Source: CAZTHM01 sp041946825 (GTDB taxonomy: Bacteria > Acidobacteriota > Terriglobia > UBA7540). Taken from it: DNA of 64,000 nt. The notes beneath the pieces are model-generated. The model was not told the origin of the DNA. It searched no databases and worked only from the letters and a program-made list of their open reading frames with translations. Both the position numbers and the translations under genes were made by a program. Of the stretch, positions 43,633-52,102 are shown one piece after another. Each line of letters begins with the position of its first letter. Position 1 is the stretch's first letter. Where the stretch lies: positions 1 to 64,000 of the forward strand of contig JBHGBD010000015.1 of NCBI GenBank assembly GCA_041946825.1. The letters run 5' to 3'.

Positions 43633-43660
43633 ATCATACTTGTTGGTCATCCAATGTCAA
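43633..43660 (-). promoter_or_regulatory. Sigma-70-type promoter of the PilZ gene
   Basis: On the minus strand: perfect -35 TTGACA at 43655-43660, 16-bp spacer, and -10 TATGAT at 43633-43638. The start would fall at about 43626, two bases before the ATG at 43624, so translation would be leaderless or nearly so. Confidence 0.65.
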
Positions 43661-43831
43661 CCGAATATGAGATGACAGGTGTCAGCCCCGTCAGGGCCGA
43701 GCGGGACTGCGACCACCATAAGGCTCCCTCGCAGAAATAGTCTTGCAAACGAACCGTAAGGAAACTGACCACCGAAAGCACCTCAGTGGTAGAATGCCGG
43801 CACGATCCGATTAGACCCCTAGGAGGCCAAA

Positions 43832-44014
43832 ATGGCCAAGGTGCTGCGATGCCGGGACCTGGGAATGAGTTGCTCTAAAGAGATTCGCGCCGAGACAGAA
43901 GACGAACTTATGAAGCTCGCCGCCGAACATGCCGAGAAGGACCACGGAGTCCACGCGTCAAGTATCCCACCATCCATTCTTGCCATGGTTAAATCGGCCA
44001 TCAAAGACGAATAA
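43832..44014 (+). CDS. DUF1059 family small protein
   Basis: A 60-aa protein with the DUF1059 pattern: VLRCRDLGMSCSKEIRAETEDELMKLAAEHAEKDHG. The Cys pair and the HAEKDHG stretch are conserved in the family, whose role is unknown. It starts after a strong AGGAGG at 43821. No transmembrane segment. It lies alone between the PilZ gene and the small secreted proteins. Confidence 0.85.
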   Translation: MAKVLRCRDLGMSCSKEIRAETEDELMKLAAEHAEKDHGVHASSIPPSILAMVKSAIKDE

Positions 44015-44368
44015 GGAATGGCCGCAGCAGTTCTCGGGTAGTGGTGCGCGGCATACCTGCCACTCGTAAGTCGCCCCGCCCCCCTGAAGGCCAAGTGGCC
44101 GGTCAGCGATTGATTCGGACCTTTTGGATGAAAGCTAAATTCCCGCTGGCCGAAATCGGCCATTTCTGGCCCAAGGCCACCAGCCTTGCGACCTAGACTA
44201 TTTGTCTGGCTATCTTTTTCTTCTAATCCATTGATTTATTGGGGAATCCTGAGGCAGGTCTTTTTCACCCATGGCACGCCGTGTGCACAGACCGGAGTGA
44301 GCCTGATGTCTGGCCCTCGCGTCTGTATGAAAAGAAGAGTGATAACTCATGAGGTTTCAGGAGGGAGC
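44015..44368. other. Intergenic region
   Basis: About 350 bp without a gene. A weak imperfect inverted repeat (ggccggtcagcg / cgctggccg) is seen near 44096-44150. The start of the next gene is set by AGGAGGGA at 44359-44366, so upstream in-frame codons are not translated. Confidence 0.45.
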
Positions 44369-44896
44369 ATGAACAACCGATTATCAATCGTCCAAATCGC
44401 GGCAAGATCAGGAATTGTTTTGACCGCCGTCACGCTTTTGAGTCTCGGTGCGGCACTATCGGCCAAGGCACAAGCACCAACTCCGAACCAGGATCGCGAC
44501 CGCATCAGAACTGAGCAGCAGGTTCAAGACAGAGTCCTGAGCCAAGACCGTGACCGGGTCCGAGATCGGATTCGCGACCTCGAACAGACCAGGAGGGTGG
44601 ATCAAGACCGTCTACGAAAGGCTACGCGGACGTACGGGAAGGATAGCGGTCAGGCACAACAAGCCCGCGAGCAACTTACGCGTACTCGAGAGCAACTTCA
44701 GGCCGCCAAGCAGGAACGAAAACGCGTAGAAGCACAAATGCGAGAGCAGAAGCGGATTGAACAACGCGAGCAGGCTGGTGGCGCCGATCTTGGCTCCGGC
44801 ACGAAGGTGGGATACGGCCAGCGTGGCGAACGGAGTGGCGGGATGGGCGGTCCCGGCGGTTCCGGCGGCGGGCGTGGCGGACGAGGACCTCGGTAA
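44369..44896 (+). CDS. Hypothetical secreted, highly charged coiled-coil protein
   Basis: The start is at ATG 44369 (175 aa), with AGGAGGGA about 5 nt upstream. The signal peptide has a hydrophobic core at about residues 17-32 (VLTAVTLLSLGAALSA) and AKAQ cleavage. The mature protein is very rich in Arg, Asp and Gln (DRDRVRDRIRDLEQTRR, REQLQAAKQERKRVEAQ), predicting a coiled coil, and ends with a Gly-rich tail (GGMGGPGGSGGGRGGRG). I recognise no family. The next gene, another small secreted protein, follows 65 nt downstream; the two may be an operon. Confidence 0.7.
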   Translation: MNNRLSIVQIAARSGIVLTAVTLLSLGAALSAKAQAPTPNQDRDRIRTEQQVQDRVLSQDRDRVRDRIRDLEQTRRVDQDRLRKATRTYGKDSGQAQQAREQLTRTREQLQAAKQERKRVEAQMREQKRIEQREQAGGADLGSGTKVGYGQRGERSGGMGGPGGSGGGRGGRGPR

Positions 44897-44961
44897 CCAC
44901 GTTCTGAATTTCGAGTTGGGGGCGCGAACCACGCGCCCCTGTCTCTTACTTGGAGGATGAC

Positions 44962-45414
44962 ATGAAGAAGAACTTACTCTGGTCTTTGCCAGTCTTACTG
45001 GTAGGATTACTGGTCCTTATAGCAGGCCCAAGCACGTCCGCCTCAGGCCAAACGAATAATACCCAGGCGACGCCCAAGGCTAACATCGGACAGCAGAAAC
45101 AACTGGACGAGCTCATGCGGCTGGATGTTCAGCTTCAGAAGGATCGCGACGAACTTCACCAGGCCATCACTCAGTCCGGGTGGGATAGTGAGCAAACGGA
45201 CGCGGCACAACAGAAGCTCGAAAAACACCGTGCGGAGTACCGCCAGCTTCGCAGGTCACTGCGCTCGGCGGGCGTGGCAGTTCCTCCTCCCTCGGGGTTT
45301 GCCGCCGGTCCGGCGGGCGGTGGGCCGCGGACAATGGCGGGACGCGGTATGCATCATGGCGCTGGCCGCCAACACGGCTGCGCCGGCTGTGACTGCCCCT
45401 GCTGCCGGGACTGA
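44962..45414 (+). CDS. Hypothetical secreted protein with a His/Cys-rich tail
   Basis: Starting at ATG 44962, which follows GGAGG at 44952-44956, the product is 150 aa. A signal peptide (SLPVLLVGLLVLIAG) precedes a helical region with KQLDELMRLDVQLQKDRDEL and KLEKHRAEYRQLRRSLRSAG, reminiscent of CpxP/Spy-like periplasmic helical hairpins. It ends in a striking RGMHHGAGRQHGCAGCDCPCCRD tail with five Cys and three His, a likely metal-binding site. Family unknown; a periplasmic metal-binding or sensing protein is a reasonable guess. Confidence 0.7.
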   Translation: MKKNLLWSLPVLLVGLLVLIAGPSTSASGQTNNTQATPKANIGQQKQLDELMRLDVQLQKDRDELHQAITQSGWDSEQTDAAQQKLEKHRAEYRQLRRSLRSAGVAVPPPSGFAAGPAGGGPRTMAGRGMHHGAGRQHGCAGCDCPCCRD

Positions 45415-45660
45415 AGCTCGCAGCAACAGACTGGCTTCCCGGTGCTTCCAGCGAAATGAAGGCGGCCAACCCACGAGCAGAGTGGGCAGTTTGCTCTGAG
45501 ACAAGACTCCGCCCCGCTCTGGTGACCGCAGCTGAACTGTGTCCTCACAGTATAGACGGGGACCATGGCCGTCCCTTGCCCCCAACAATCGCCGTGGACG
45601 GCAGTATGAGTTGCGGTAGAATGCCTGCGCCCAAACCGGACCCATAACGCCGCTCTAAGG

Positions 45661-48600
45661 TTGGAAGACGGTACTGTGAGACTTCATTTCCGTGCGAGGC
45701 GGCCCGCGCGGCCGAAGTCAGGTGACCCGGTGGAATCCTCCCGTCTGAAGCAGTGGCTCACGCGCCTGGCGCCCATCTACCCGGGCGAAGGCCGCGTCAC
45801 GTTACTCTGTCTTGCCGTGAACTTCCTGGTGGTGACCGGGATCATGTTCGGTCGCAACTCCCGTGACTCGCTCTTCCTCGTGTACTTTGGCGTCCAATAT
45901 TTACCCTACATGTATTTCGCCAATGCCGCCTCGCTTATCGTGTGTTCACTTGCCTACACGACCCTGGTGGACCGATTCGAGCGCGGGAAATTCCTGGGTG
46001 GCATTTCGCTGCTTTTCATCGCCAGTCTCGTTGCCAGCCGTATGGTCCTGGCCGGACTCACCCAGAAGGAACACAGCTGGTTCTTCCCCGTCCTTTACAT
46101 GGCCTCGCAAGTCATCTGGTACTTCTCCCTGATGCAGTTCTGGACATTCGTCGGAGACTTGTTCGATACTCGTCAGGCCAAACGCATCTTTCCCTTCCTG
46201 GCCGTCGGCGCACTGCTCGGCATGGTAAGCGTCGGACTCTTCAGCAAGCAACTGGTTCGGACTCTGGGGACGGAAAACCTGCTTCTGGTGTGGGCAGGAT
46301 TGATCTTCGCAGCGACGGCGCTTGCCGCTTATATCTATCAACGGCATAGGCCGACGCGTGAGCCCGGAGTTCGCGATGCGGCATCGACTCCCAAGGCCGT
46401 CAAGCCATCCGAGTGGCAGAAGATCCGCGACGGCTTTCGCGAGGTGGGACGGGAACCGCTGCTTCGGTCGATGGCCGGCTATATTCTGCTGATGTGGACC
46501 GTGTACGCGGTCGTGGATTTCTGCTTCAACAAGACCATGCGAGCGCGCTACCCCAACCCTAACGACCTGACGACCTTCTTCGGCATCTTCATCGGTGTCC
46601 AGGGATTTCTGTGCCTGGCTATTCAGTTACTTCTGGTGCGGCCGGTTATCAGCCGGTTGGGCGTGGGCAAGACGATCAGCTTTCATCCCGGGTTCCTCGT
46701 CGCAGGTACGGCCTGGATGAGCGCGCAGTACGGCTATCCGTCAGTCCTGACCACGAAGCTGGGCGACGCGTCGATGCTTTACACGTTTTCGGATTCGTCT
46801 TATCAATTGCTCTACAATCCCGTCCCACTCGATCGCCGCCCGCGCGTGCGCGGTTTCATCGAAGGTTACATCCGGCCGCTTTCTCTCGCCGCTGCCGGCG
46901 GGCTGATTCTCCTGGGCAACGCCTACCTCAAACCCATCGTGCTGATTTCAGGGCGGGAAATCAGCGTTGGCCAGCAACTTTCCTGGGGGGCGGCGGTTCT
47001 CAGTCTGATGTGGTTGGGCGTGGCGTTGACAGCCAATAAGGGTTACATACGCGCTCTGCTCCAGAACTTGCAGACGGGCAGCCTGGCGCTTCGCCAGGCG
47101 GCGGCGACCGCCCTGAGGAAGATGCAGGATCCGTCGAGCCTGGCTATTGTCACCGAGACCCTCCGCGGCGCGAACGCGGACCGCGTTATGGCGGCGATTC
47201 ATTTCCTGGAGAATTTCCCGGGCGAACAGGTAAACAATTCCCTCGTCGCGCTCCTCACGCACGCCGACCCGCGCGTGCGTGCCACCGCAGTCAGCGCGCT
47301 GGGCCGGCGCGGCGGTGCAAGCTACGTCGACCGCGTGACGTCACTCTTAAACGATTCGGACCCGCGAGTCCGCGCCAACGTCGTTGAAGCGTTGGCCGCG
47401 ACGCGAGACCCGGCCCTGCCAGAAAAGCTCCAGCCGCTCCTGAACGACCCCTCGACTCGCACGCGCGTCAATACCGTGCTGACCATCGCGGCGATCCAGG
47501 GGACAAACGCGGCCGCCGAATCTCTCCCGATGATCCGTGAACTGGCGCGCGGGGACAAGCAGGCGCGGTCCACGGCCACCTTCGCGCTGGGGCGCCTTCC
47601 GCTTGACGATTCCATGGATTTACTTGTGGAGTTGCTCCATGACCGCGAATTGCGTATCCGCTGTGAGGCAGCACAGGCGTTAGGGAGAATTGGCACACCG
47701 CGAGTCATCTCGCCGCTGATTGAATCGTTGGCCGGGCCGGCCGAGCTACGCCACGACGTGCGCCGGGCACTGGCCGCCATTCTGACCCGCTGCGGCGAGT
47801 CCTGCATCCGCGAGATGGTCGACGCGGCGCTGAACTCCGAGCGCGTCGAGATTCGCAGTGAGTTGGCGGACGTGCTGGGGCGACTGAAGAACCCCAAGGT
47901 GATCGAACCGCTCGTGGAACTCTTGAAGGATCCCGAATGGCGGGTGCGCTGGAAGGTATTGAAGTCCTTTGAAAAGCTGGCGCGGGATCTGAAACTCCCG
48001 GAAGGGGCCCGGGCGGCGCTCTTCGACTACGCCCATTCCGAGCTCGGAGCGTTCCGGCAAAGTATGCTTGCGACTCAGACCCTCGTGCCGCAACCGGCCG
48101 CCGAAGCCGACCGCCTGCTCAGCCTTGCCCTCGAAGAGGATCGCTTGAAAATCCAGGAGCGCGTCTTTCACATGCTCGGGATCTTGTGCGGGCGAGACCG
48201 CATGCTGGCGATCTTTGAGAAGCTGCAGTCCAAGGATTCGCGCTTGCGCGCCGACGCCCTGGAGGCGCTGGAAACACTCGCACCGAAGGTCATCGCGCGC
48301 GAGGTCTTGGGGTTGCTTGAGCCCGCCCCGGTTGCCAGGGGCGCCACTGCTCCGCCGGCCTACCCCTATCTTGAGGCGCTCGCCAAACACCCCAAAGCGT
48401 GGATCCGTGCGTGCACGGCTTTCTATCTCGGCCATCATCCCAACAGCGACCGTGACACACTGCTTCTGACGTTGCTTGCCGACCGCGCGCCGCTGGTCCG
48501 CGAGACGGCTCTTTACGCGGGTTGGAAACGCGGGGGAGAATCATGGAAGCCGCAGATCGAAGTGGCGACTCAATCCTCCGACGCCCCGCTGGCCCAGGCC

Positions 48601-49134
48601 GCGCGGAGAATTCTCACCCGGGCGGGGAATCCCGGCGGCAAATCTCCAGATAAGGATCAGACTATGCTCTTCTCTGTCGAGAAAGTCCTGTTTCTGAAAT
48701 CCGCACCACTCTTTTCGGCGGTTGAGGGCGAAGAACTCGCTGCCCTTGCGGACATCGCGCTCGAACACACATACGAAGCCGGGGAGATCATCTTTGAGGA
48801 AGGCCAGGCGCCGCATCATTTGTACGTCGTGGTGCAGGGCAAGGTCGAGGTCTTCCTCCGAGTCGATTCCACGGAGCGCCCGCTGGCTTTTCTGGGAGAG
48901 AAGGAGTGCTTCGGTGAAATGGCGATTCTCGACGATCAGCCTCGGTCGGCTTCCGTGCGCGCCGCCGAGCCCACGACCGTCCTGAAAATCGACCGCGACA
49001 GCTTCCGCGAGCTGATCCTGGAGCGCCCGAACATCGCCTTCGCGATCTTCCGTATCCTGAGTGGGCGACTGCGCCATCAGAACATGGAGGCCGATCACAT
49101 CCCAGCGGTTTTTGTTGGGGGACAGTACGCGTGA
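45661..49134 (+). CDS. ATP/ADP-translocase-like transporter fused to HEAT repeats and a cNMP-binding domain
   Basis: A 1157-aa protein with three parts. Residues about 35-465 form a multi-helix transporter resembling the NTT (TlcA/Npt) nucleotide-transporter family (VNFLVVTGIMFGRNSRDSLFL, SASMLYTFSDSSYQLLYNPVPLDRRPRVRGFIEGYIRPL). About 475-1000 are HEAT repeats (SLALRQAAATALRKM, DPRVRATAVSALGRRG). About 1015-1140 are a cyclic-nucleotide-binding domain with FGEMAILDDQPRSASVRA. The frame opens at TTG 45661; a GTG at 45676 is equally possible. Such fusions exist in some environmental bacteria, but the substrate and the link to cyclic nucleotides are unknown. Confidence 0.8.
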   Translation: MEDGTVRLHFRARRPARPKSGDPVESSRLKQWLTRLAPIYPGEGRVTLLCLAVNFLVVTGIMFGRNSRDSLFLVYFGVQYLPYMYFANAASLIVCSLAYTTLVDRFERGKFLGGISLLFIASLVASRMVLAGLTQKEHSWFFPVLYMASQVIWYFSLMQFWTFVGDLFDTRQAKRIFPFLAVGALLGMVSVGLFSKQLVRTLGTENLLLVWAGLIFAATALAAYIYQRHRPTREPGVRDAASTPKAVKPSEWQKIRDGFREVGREPLLRSMAGYILLMWTVYAVVDFCFNKTMRARYPNPNDLTTFFGIFIGVQGFLCLAIQLLLVRPVISRLGVGKTISFHPGFLVAGTAWMSAQYGYPSVLTTKLGDASMLYTFSDSSYQLLYNPVPLDRRPRVRGFIEGYIRPLSLAAAGGLILLGNAYLKPIVLISGREISVGQQLSWGAAVLSLMWLGVALTANKGYIRALLQNLQTGSLALRQAAATALRKMQDPSSLAIVTETLRGANADRVMAAIHFLENFPGEQVNNSLVALLTHADPRVRATAVSALGRRGGASYVDRVTSLLNDSDPRVRANVVEALAATRDPALPEKLQPLLNDPSTRTRVNTVLTIAAIQGTNAAAESLPMIRELARGDKQARSTATFALGRLPLDDSMDLLVELLHDRELRIRCEAAQALGRIGTPRVISPLIESLAGPAELRHDVRRALAAILTRCGESCIREMVDAALNSERVEIRSELADVLGRLKNPKVIEPLVELLKDPEWRVRWKVLKSFEKLARDLKLPEGARAALFDYAHSELGAFRQSMLATQTLVPQPAAEADRLLSLALEEDRLKIQERVFHMLGILCGRDRMLAIFEKLQSKDSRLRADALEALETLAPKVIAREVLGLLEPAPVARGATAPPAYPYLEALAKHPKAWIRACTAFYLGHHPNSDRDTLLLTLLADRAPLVRETALYAGWKRGGESWKPQIEVATQSSDAPLAQAARRILTRAGNPGGKSPDKDQTMLFSVEKVLFLKSAPLFSAVEGEELAALADIALEHTYEAGEIIFEEGQAPHHLYVVVQGKVEVFLRVDSTERPLAFLGEKECFGEMAILDDQPRSASVRAAEPTTVLKIDRDSFRELILERPNIAFAIFRILSGRLRHQNMEADHIPAVFVGGQYA

Positions 49135-49227
49135 ATTGAAAATTGAAGATTGATAATTGCCAATTGCGATTGGCTCAATGTTGTTCAGTTTTTAGTTTTC
49201 AATTCTCAATTTTCAATTATCAATTCA
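49134..49227. repeat. Paired 7-bp tandem arrays between convergent genes (possible terminator)
   Basis: Five AATTGAA/GATTGAT/AATTGCC units (49134-49168) begin at the stop codon of the transporter gene. Six units of the CAATTTT type (49186-49227) end at the stop of the fur-like gene. The two arrays are roughly reverse complementary (AATTG versus CAATT), so the intergenic transcript can form a long hairpin and may work as a bidirectional terminator. Confidence 0.75.
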
Positions 49228-49671
49228 TTCCTGGCACTTGTCGCAGTAGCCGCCCGCCTCGACCCGCACCACCGCGATGCGGAATCGCCGCTCGCGCTCG
49301 ATCTGACCTTTCAATTTCTCGAAGAGAGAGCTTTCAAATTCCTGGATGCGCCCGCACTTCAGGCAGGCTAGGTGGATGTGGTCGCGCGTCGTACGCGCCT
49401 CGTAATAGTGGCGCCCGCCCTGCAGGTGCATCAGATCGAGTTCGTCCACGAGGCGGTGTTTCTTGAGCAGGGCCAGCGTACGGTAAACAGTGACTTTGTT
49501 CAACGTCGGGTCCTGCTGGCGCGCCTTCTCCCACAAGTCCAAAGCGTCCAGATGCCGGTCAGCACCCTGAATAATCTGCACCAGCAGCCGCCGCTGGTGG
49601 GTCATACGGACACCGCGCGATATCAGTTCCTGCTCCAGCGGGCGCCGCGTAACCTGCGATTCAACGCGCAT
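49225..49671 (-). CDS. Fur-family transcriptional regulator
   Basis: A 148-aa metalloregulator. A winged helix (about residues 20-85) with the family motif NKVTVYRTLALLKKHRLVDELD precedes a dimerisation/metal domain with DHIHLACLKCGRIQEF and a C-terminal CDKC. Two CxxC pairs would bind structural zinc. Whether it is Fur, Zur or PerR cannot be decided. The start ATG is preceded by GGGGAG. It is convergent with the transporter fusion and divergent from the DUF2251-like gene. A perfect TTGACA lies at 49734-49739 on the minus strand, a probable -35 with a weak -10. Confidence 0.88.
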   Translation of the reverse strand: MRVESQVTRRPLEQELISRGVRMTHQRRLLVQIIQGADRHLDALDLWEKARQQDPTLNKVTVYRTLALLKKHRLVDELDLMHLQGGRHYYEARTTRDHIHLACLKCGRIQEFESSLFEKLKGQIERERRFRIAVVRVEAGGYCDKCQE

Positions 49672-49723
49672 GGACTCCCCTCTGCCCCCAAGTCGCGGAA
49701 TGTCGCTCTAGTTTCACTTCCCA

Positions 49724-50224
49724 TTGCCCTCAGTGTCAACCAATATCCCGGACGGTTCTCACCGTGGTAACATCAAGTACAGACTTCATGGCATCTCAGG
49801 CGTGAACGAAACCGGAGAAACTACATTTCGAGTGGGATCTGAGACCGTGGTCAGTAGCGTCTCGCCGACCGCCGATTTCGGCGTCGTTTTCGAAGACGAT
49901 GGTGACACGGGATATTTCTATGCGCTGGAACGCCCCTTGCACCCTGACGGCCGCATCCTGGACGCGGTCCACATTTACAACGTGGCGAACGTCAACGATC
50001 GGGACGTTCCCTCCCGAGTATCACTCCTGTGGTCGGAAGACGGAATGAAATGCGCCTTGCTCATCAACAACTATCCCCACGCAGCATTCAATTTTGTCGC
50101 GCGGCGAGGGTATTGCCGCACCAACTTCCCCAACTCGCCTGACCGCGAAGACGGATCCTGGATCACTTCCGACCATCAATGGCGGGATGACATCATGCAG
50201 TGGTTTCGCCCCGCAATGCACTAG
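49724..50224 (+). CDS. DUF2251-like hypothetical protein
   Basis: A protein of up to 166 aa with a pattern like DUF2251 (GVVFEDDGDTGYFYALE, DAVHIYNV, SLLWSEDGMKCALLINNYPHAAFNF). The reading frame begins at TTG 49724; a GTG at 49733 and another at 49802 are in frame. The last is the likelier start, since the upstream part overlaps the probable fur promoter and is not protein-like. No transmembrane or signal segment. Function is not known; I recognise the family with moderate confidence. Confidence 0.6.
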   Translation: MPSVSTNIPDGSHRGNIKYRLHGISGVNETGETTFRVGSETVVSSVSPTADFGVVFEDDGDTGYFYALERPLHPDGRILDAVHIYNVANVNDRDVPSRVSLLWSEDGMKCALLINNYPHAAFNFVARRGYCRTNFPNSPDREDGSWITSDHQWRDDIMQWFRPAMH

Positions 50225-50245
50225 CCTGAAGACTCCGTTGCGTTG

Positions 50246-52015
50246 CTATTTGGGCGTGGTCGCCGCGCCGGCGGAAGTCTCCAGGCGTTTCGCCTCGCGC
50301 TCCTTCCTCTCTGCGCGGCACTCAAGGGTTTCGCCACGGGCCTCTTGCCGCTCGAACACAGCACGAGCGCCGCGAAAGAAGTCGAGCATCGCCTGACGAT
50401 CGGACTCGCTCTTGAAACCCACTTGGCTCCTATAGTAAGCGATTTCGCTGTCCATCCATTCGAGGAAGAACTTCACATCCCCGGCAACGATCCCGCGGGA
50501 AGATCCAACCTGAACGTATACCGGGCTCGTTTGCGCGAAGCGGATGCTCGGGGAAGATTTCTCGAACGCTCGCGCGGCAATCCAGCCGGTATCGTTGACC
50601 TCGATTTCCGCGTCGCCAATGAGGATCGAGCCTGTCTCGCTTGATACGACGTACTTCACGACCTGGCCTTTCCAGAGAATCTCGAGCTTTTCCAGTTGGC
50701 CAGCGGTGCTGGCTTCGACGTGGACTTTGAGGGTCTTCGATGATTTCCCTGCCCCACCCGGCACCACGATCGTCTCGCCTGGCTCTTTGCCGTTCACGGT
50801 GAGGAACAGCATTGGGCCATTCGTGCCAAAGCTGTGCCCTGCCTTGAGGGCACGAAACCACGGCCGATACCCGAACTTCTCTGTCATGTGAACATACACG
50901 CGGTTGAAGCCCAACGGAGCGGGCTTCACTCCCGAAGCGCTACCTGCGGAAACCGCCAGCTTGAAGCCGCAGTTCAGGAATTTGTAATACACGTCCATCG
51001 TCCACAGCGCCATACCCAGCGGTGTTTCGTATTCGGGCTTGCCTTTCGGAATCATTCCCCACGGCGCCGTTTCGGTTTCGACGCCGTGGCGGTTGAAGTG
51101 ATTGTGAACGATTCCGGCAAAGTCCACTTGGCCCAGCGCCATGAGCGCCGCACCGTCGCGCCAGGTGATCTTCTCAGCGTCCACCCAGCCTTGCCGGGCA
51201 TGTGTCGCCTTCGTAAAGACATCGCTGGGTGGAAAGAGTCGATATCCGCTGAAGCTGATCGGCGCATTGAGACCGACCAAGTCCACCGCTCCAGGACCCT
51301 CGCGCAGCCGCTCAATCTCGGTGTCTTGGGTGGAATAAACGTGTGTGTCGTCAATGCGCCTGATGGCCAACGCTTTCGTCGACGTTTTCGGCGCGCGCGA
51401 GATGTGACTGTCTTCCCAAACCCATTCGGTGAGCGTCGGCGCGATATTCAAATCCTCGGCCAGCATCAATTGATCCATGTCGCCCACATCGCGGTGATTG
51501 TGAAGGTCGCCCGAATACCAGCCGCGGGCGTTCATGTTGACCCAGCGCTGGAGCTCGATCCTCTCTTCGCGCGACTCGCCGGACTGAATCACGACCTGCT
51601 TTGTTATGGCGCGATATTCCGGCCCGCGCTCCACCACGAGTTTGTATGTTCGTGGCGGCAGCGCGATCTTGAACTCGCCGCCGGTGACGAAATTTCGCTC
51701 CGGCGGCTTGACGTAGTTGATTGCGCCCACCGGCGACCAGAATTGGTCAGTCGGATCGGTTAGGTAGCATCGAGCCGGAACCATTCTGCCTGTGTCGTGG
51801 TCAATGATGCTGACTCTCAGACTGCCCAAGGCTTCGGCCTTGCCGCGCTCCGATTCCTGACCAAAAGAGGAGGCAGAAAGCAGCAGGCAGAAGGCAGAGA
51901 ACAGAACGTAGTGGGCAGAAGGCGGAATACAGGAAAGGCAAGACTTCCGACCAACATCCGAACTAAGGAAATGGCAATGGACGAGGGTAGCAAACCAACG
52001 TGAGGGGATTTTCAT
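50246..52015 (-). CDS. CehA/McbA-family metallohydrolase-like protein, exported
   Basis: A 589-aa protein starting at ATG 52015 (the frame extends to 52096 without good support). The signal peptide core (about residues 30-50, YVLFSAFCLLLSASS) is coded by a 7-bp tandem array. The mature protein begins with a carboxypeptidase-regulatory-like beta domain (about 65-150), then the PHP/CehA-type hydrolase with GWYSGDLHNHRDVGDMDQL carrying metal-binding His residues, further His residues in VHNHFNRHGVE, and a C-terminal beta domain. Such enzymes hydrolyse phosphate esters or carbamates; substrate here is unknown. It follows an aspartyl protease gene on the same strand. Confidence 0.75.
   Translation of the reverse strand: MKIPSRWFATLVHCHFLSSDVGRKSCLSCIPPSAHYVLFSAFCLLLSASSFGQESERGKAEALGSLRVSIIDHDTGRMVPARCYLTDPTDQFWSPVGAINYVKPPERNFVTGGEFKIALPPRTYKLVVERGPEYRAITKQVVIQSGESREERIELQRWVNMNARGWYSGDLHNHRDVGDMDQLMLAEDLNIAPTLTEWVWEDSHISRAPKTSTKALAIRRIDDTHVYSTQDTEIERLREGPGAVDLVGLNAPISFSGYRLFPPSDVFTKATHARQGWVDAEKITWRDGAALMALGQVDFAGIVHNHFNRHGVETETAPWGMIPKGKPEYETPLGMALWTMDVYYKFLNCGFKLAVSAGSASGVKPAPLGFNRVYVHMTEKFGYRPWFRALKAGHSFGTNGPMLFLTVNGKEPGETIVVPGGAGKSSKTLKVHVEASTAGQLEKLEILWKGQVVKYVVSSETGSILIGDAEIEVNDTGWIAARAFEKSSPSIRFAQTSPVYVQVGSSRGIVAGDVKFFLEWMDSEIAYYRSQVGFKSESDRQAMLDFFRGARAVFERQEARGETLECRAERKEREAKRLETSAGAATTPK
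51872..51934. repeat. 7-bp tandem array (GGCAGAA type) inside a signal peptide
   Basis: Nine units in constant phase: GGCAGAA, AGCAGCA, GGCAGAA, GGCAGAG, AACAGAA, CGTAGTG, GGCAGAA, GGCGGAA, TACAGGA. On the coding (minus) strand the unit reads TTCTGCC, whose three frames combine into the hydrophobic heptapeptide FCLLPSA; the array encodes residues about 28-48 of the CehA-like protein. Confidence 0.85.
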
Positions 52016-52024
52016 GGCAGGCGG

Positions 52025-52030
52025 ATTATA
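52025..52030 (-). promoter_or_regulatory. -10 box close to the start codon of the CehA-like gene
   Basis: On the minus strand a perfect TATAAT sits 9 nt upstream of the ATG at 52015, with no ribosome-binding site between them and no clear -35. The start of transcription would fall within a few bases of the ATG, which suggests a leaderless transcript. Weakly supported. Confidence 0.4.
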
Positions 52031-52102
52031 CCTGCACTCTCCAAGGTTGGGATGTGATTCGTTGCGGAGTTCAGGACAACACAATGTCCCGGGCATCCGA
52101 CG

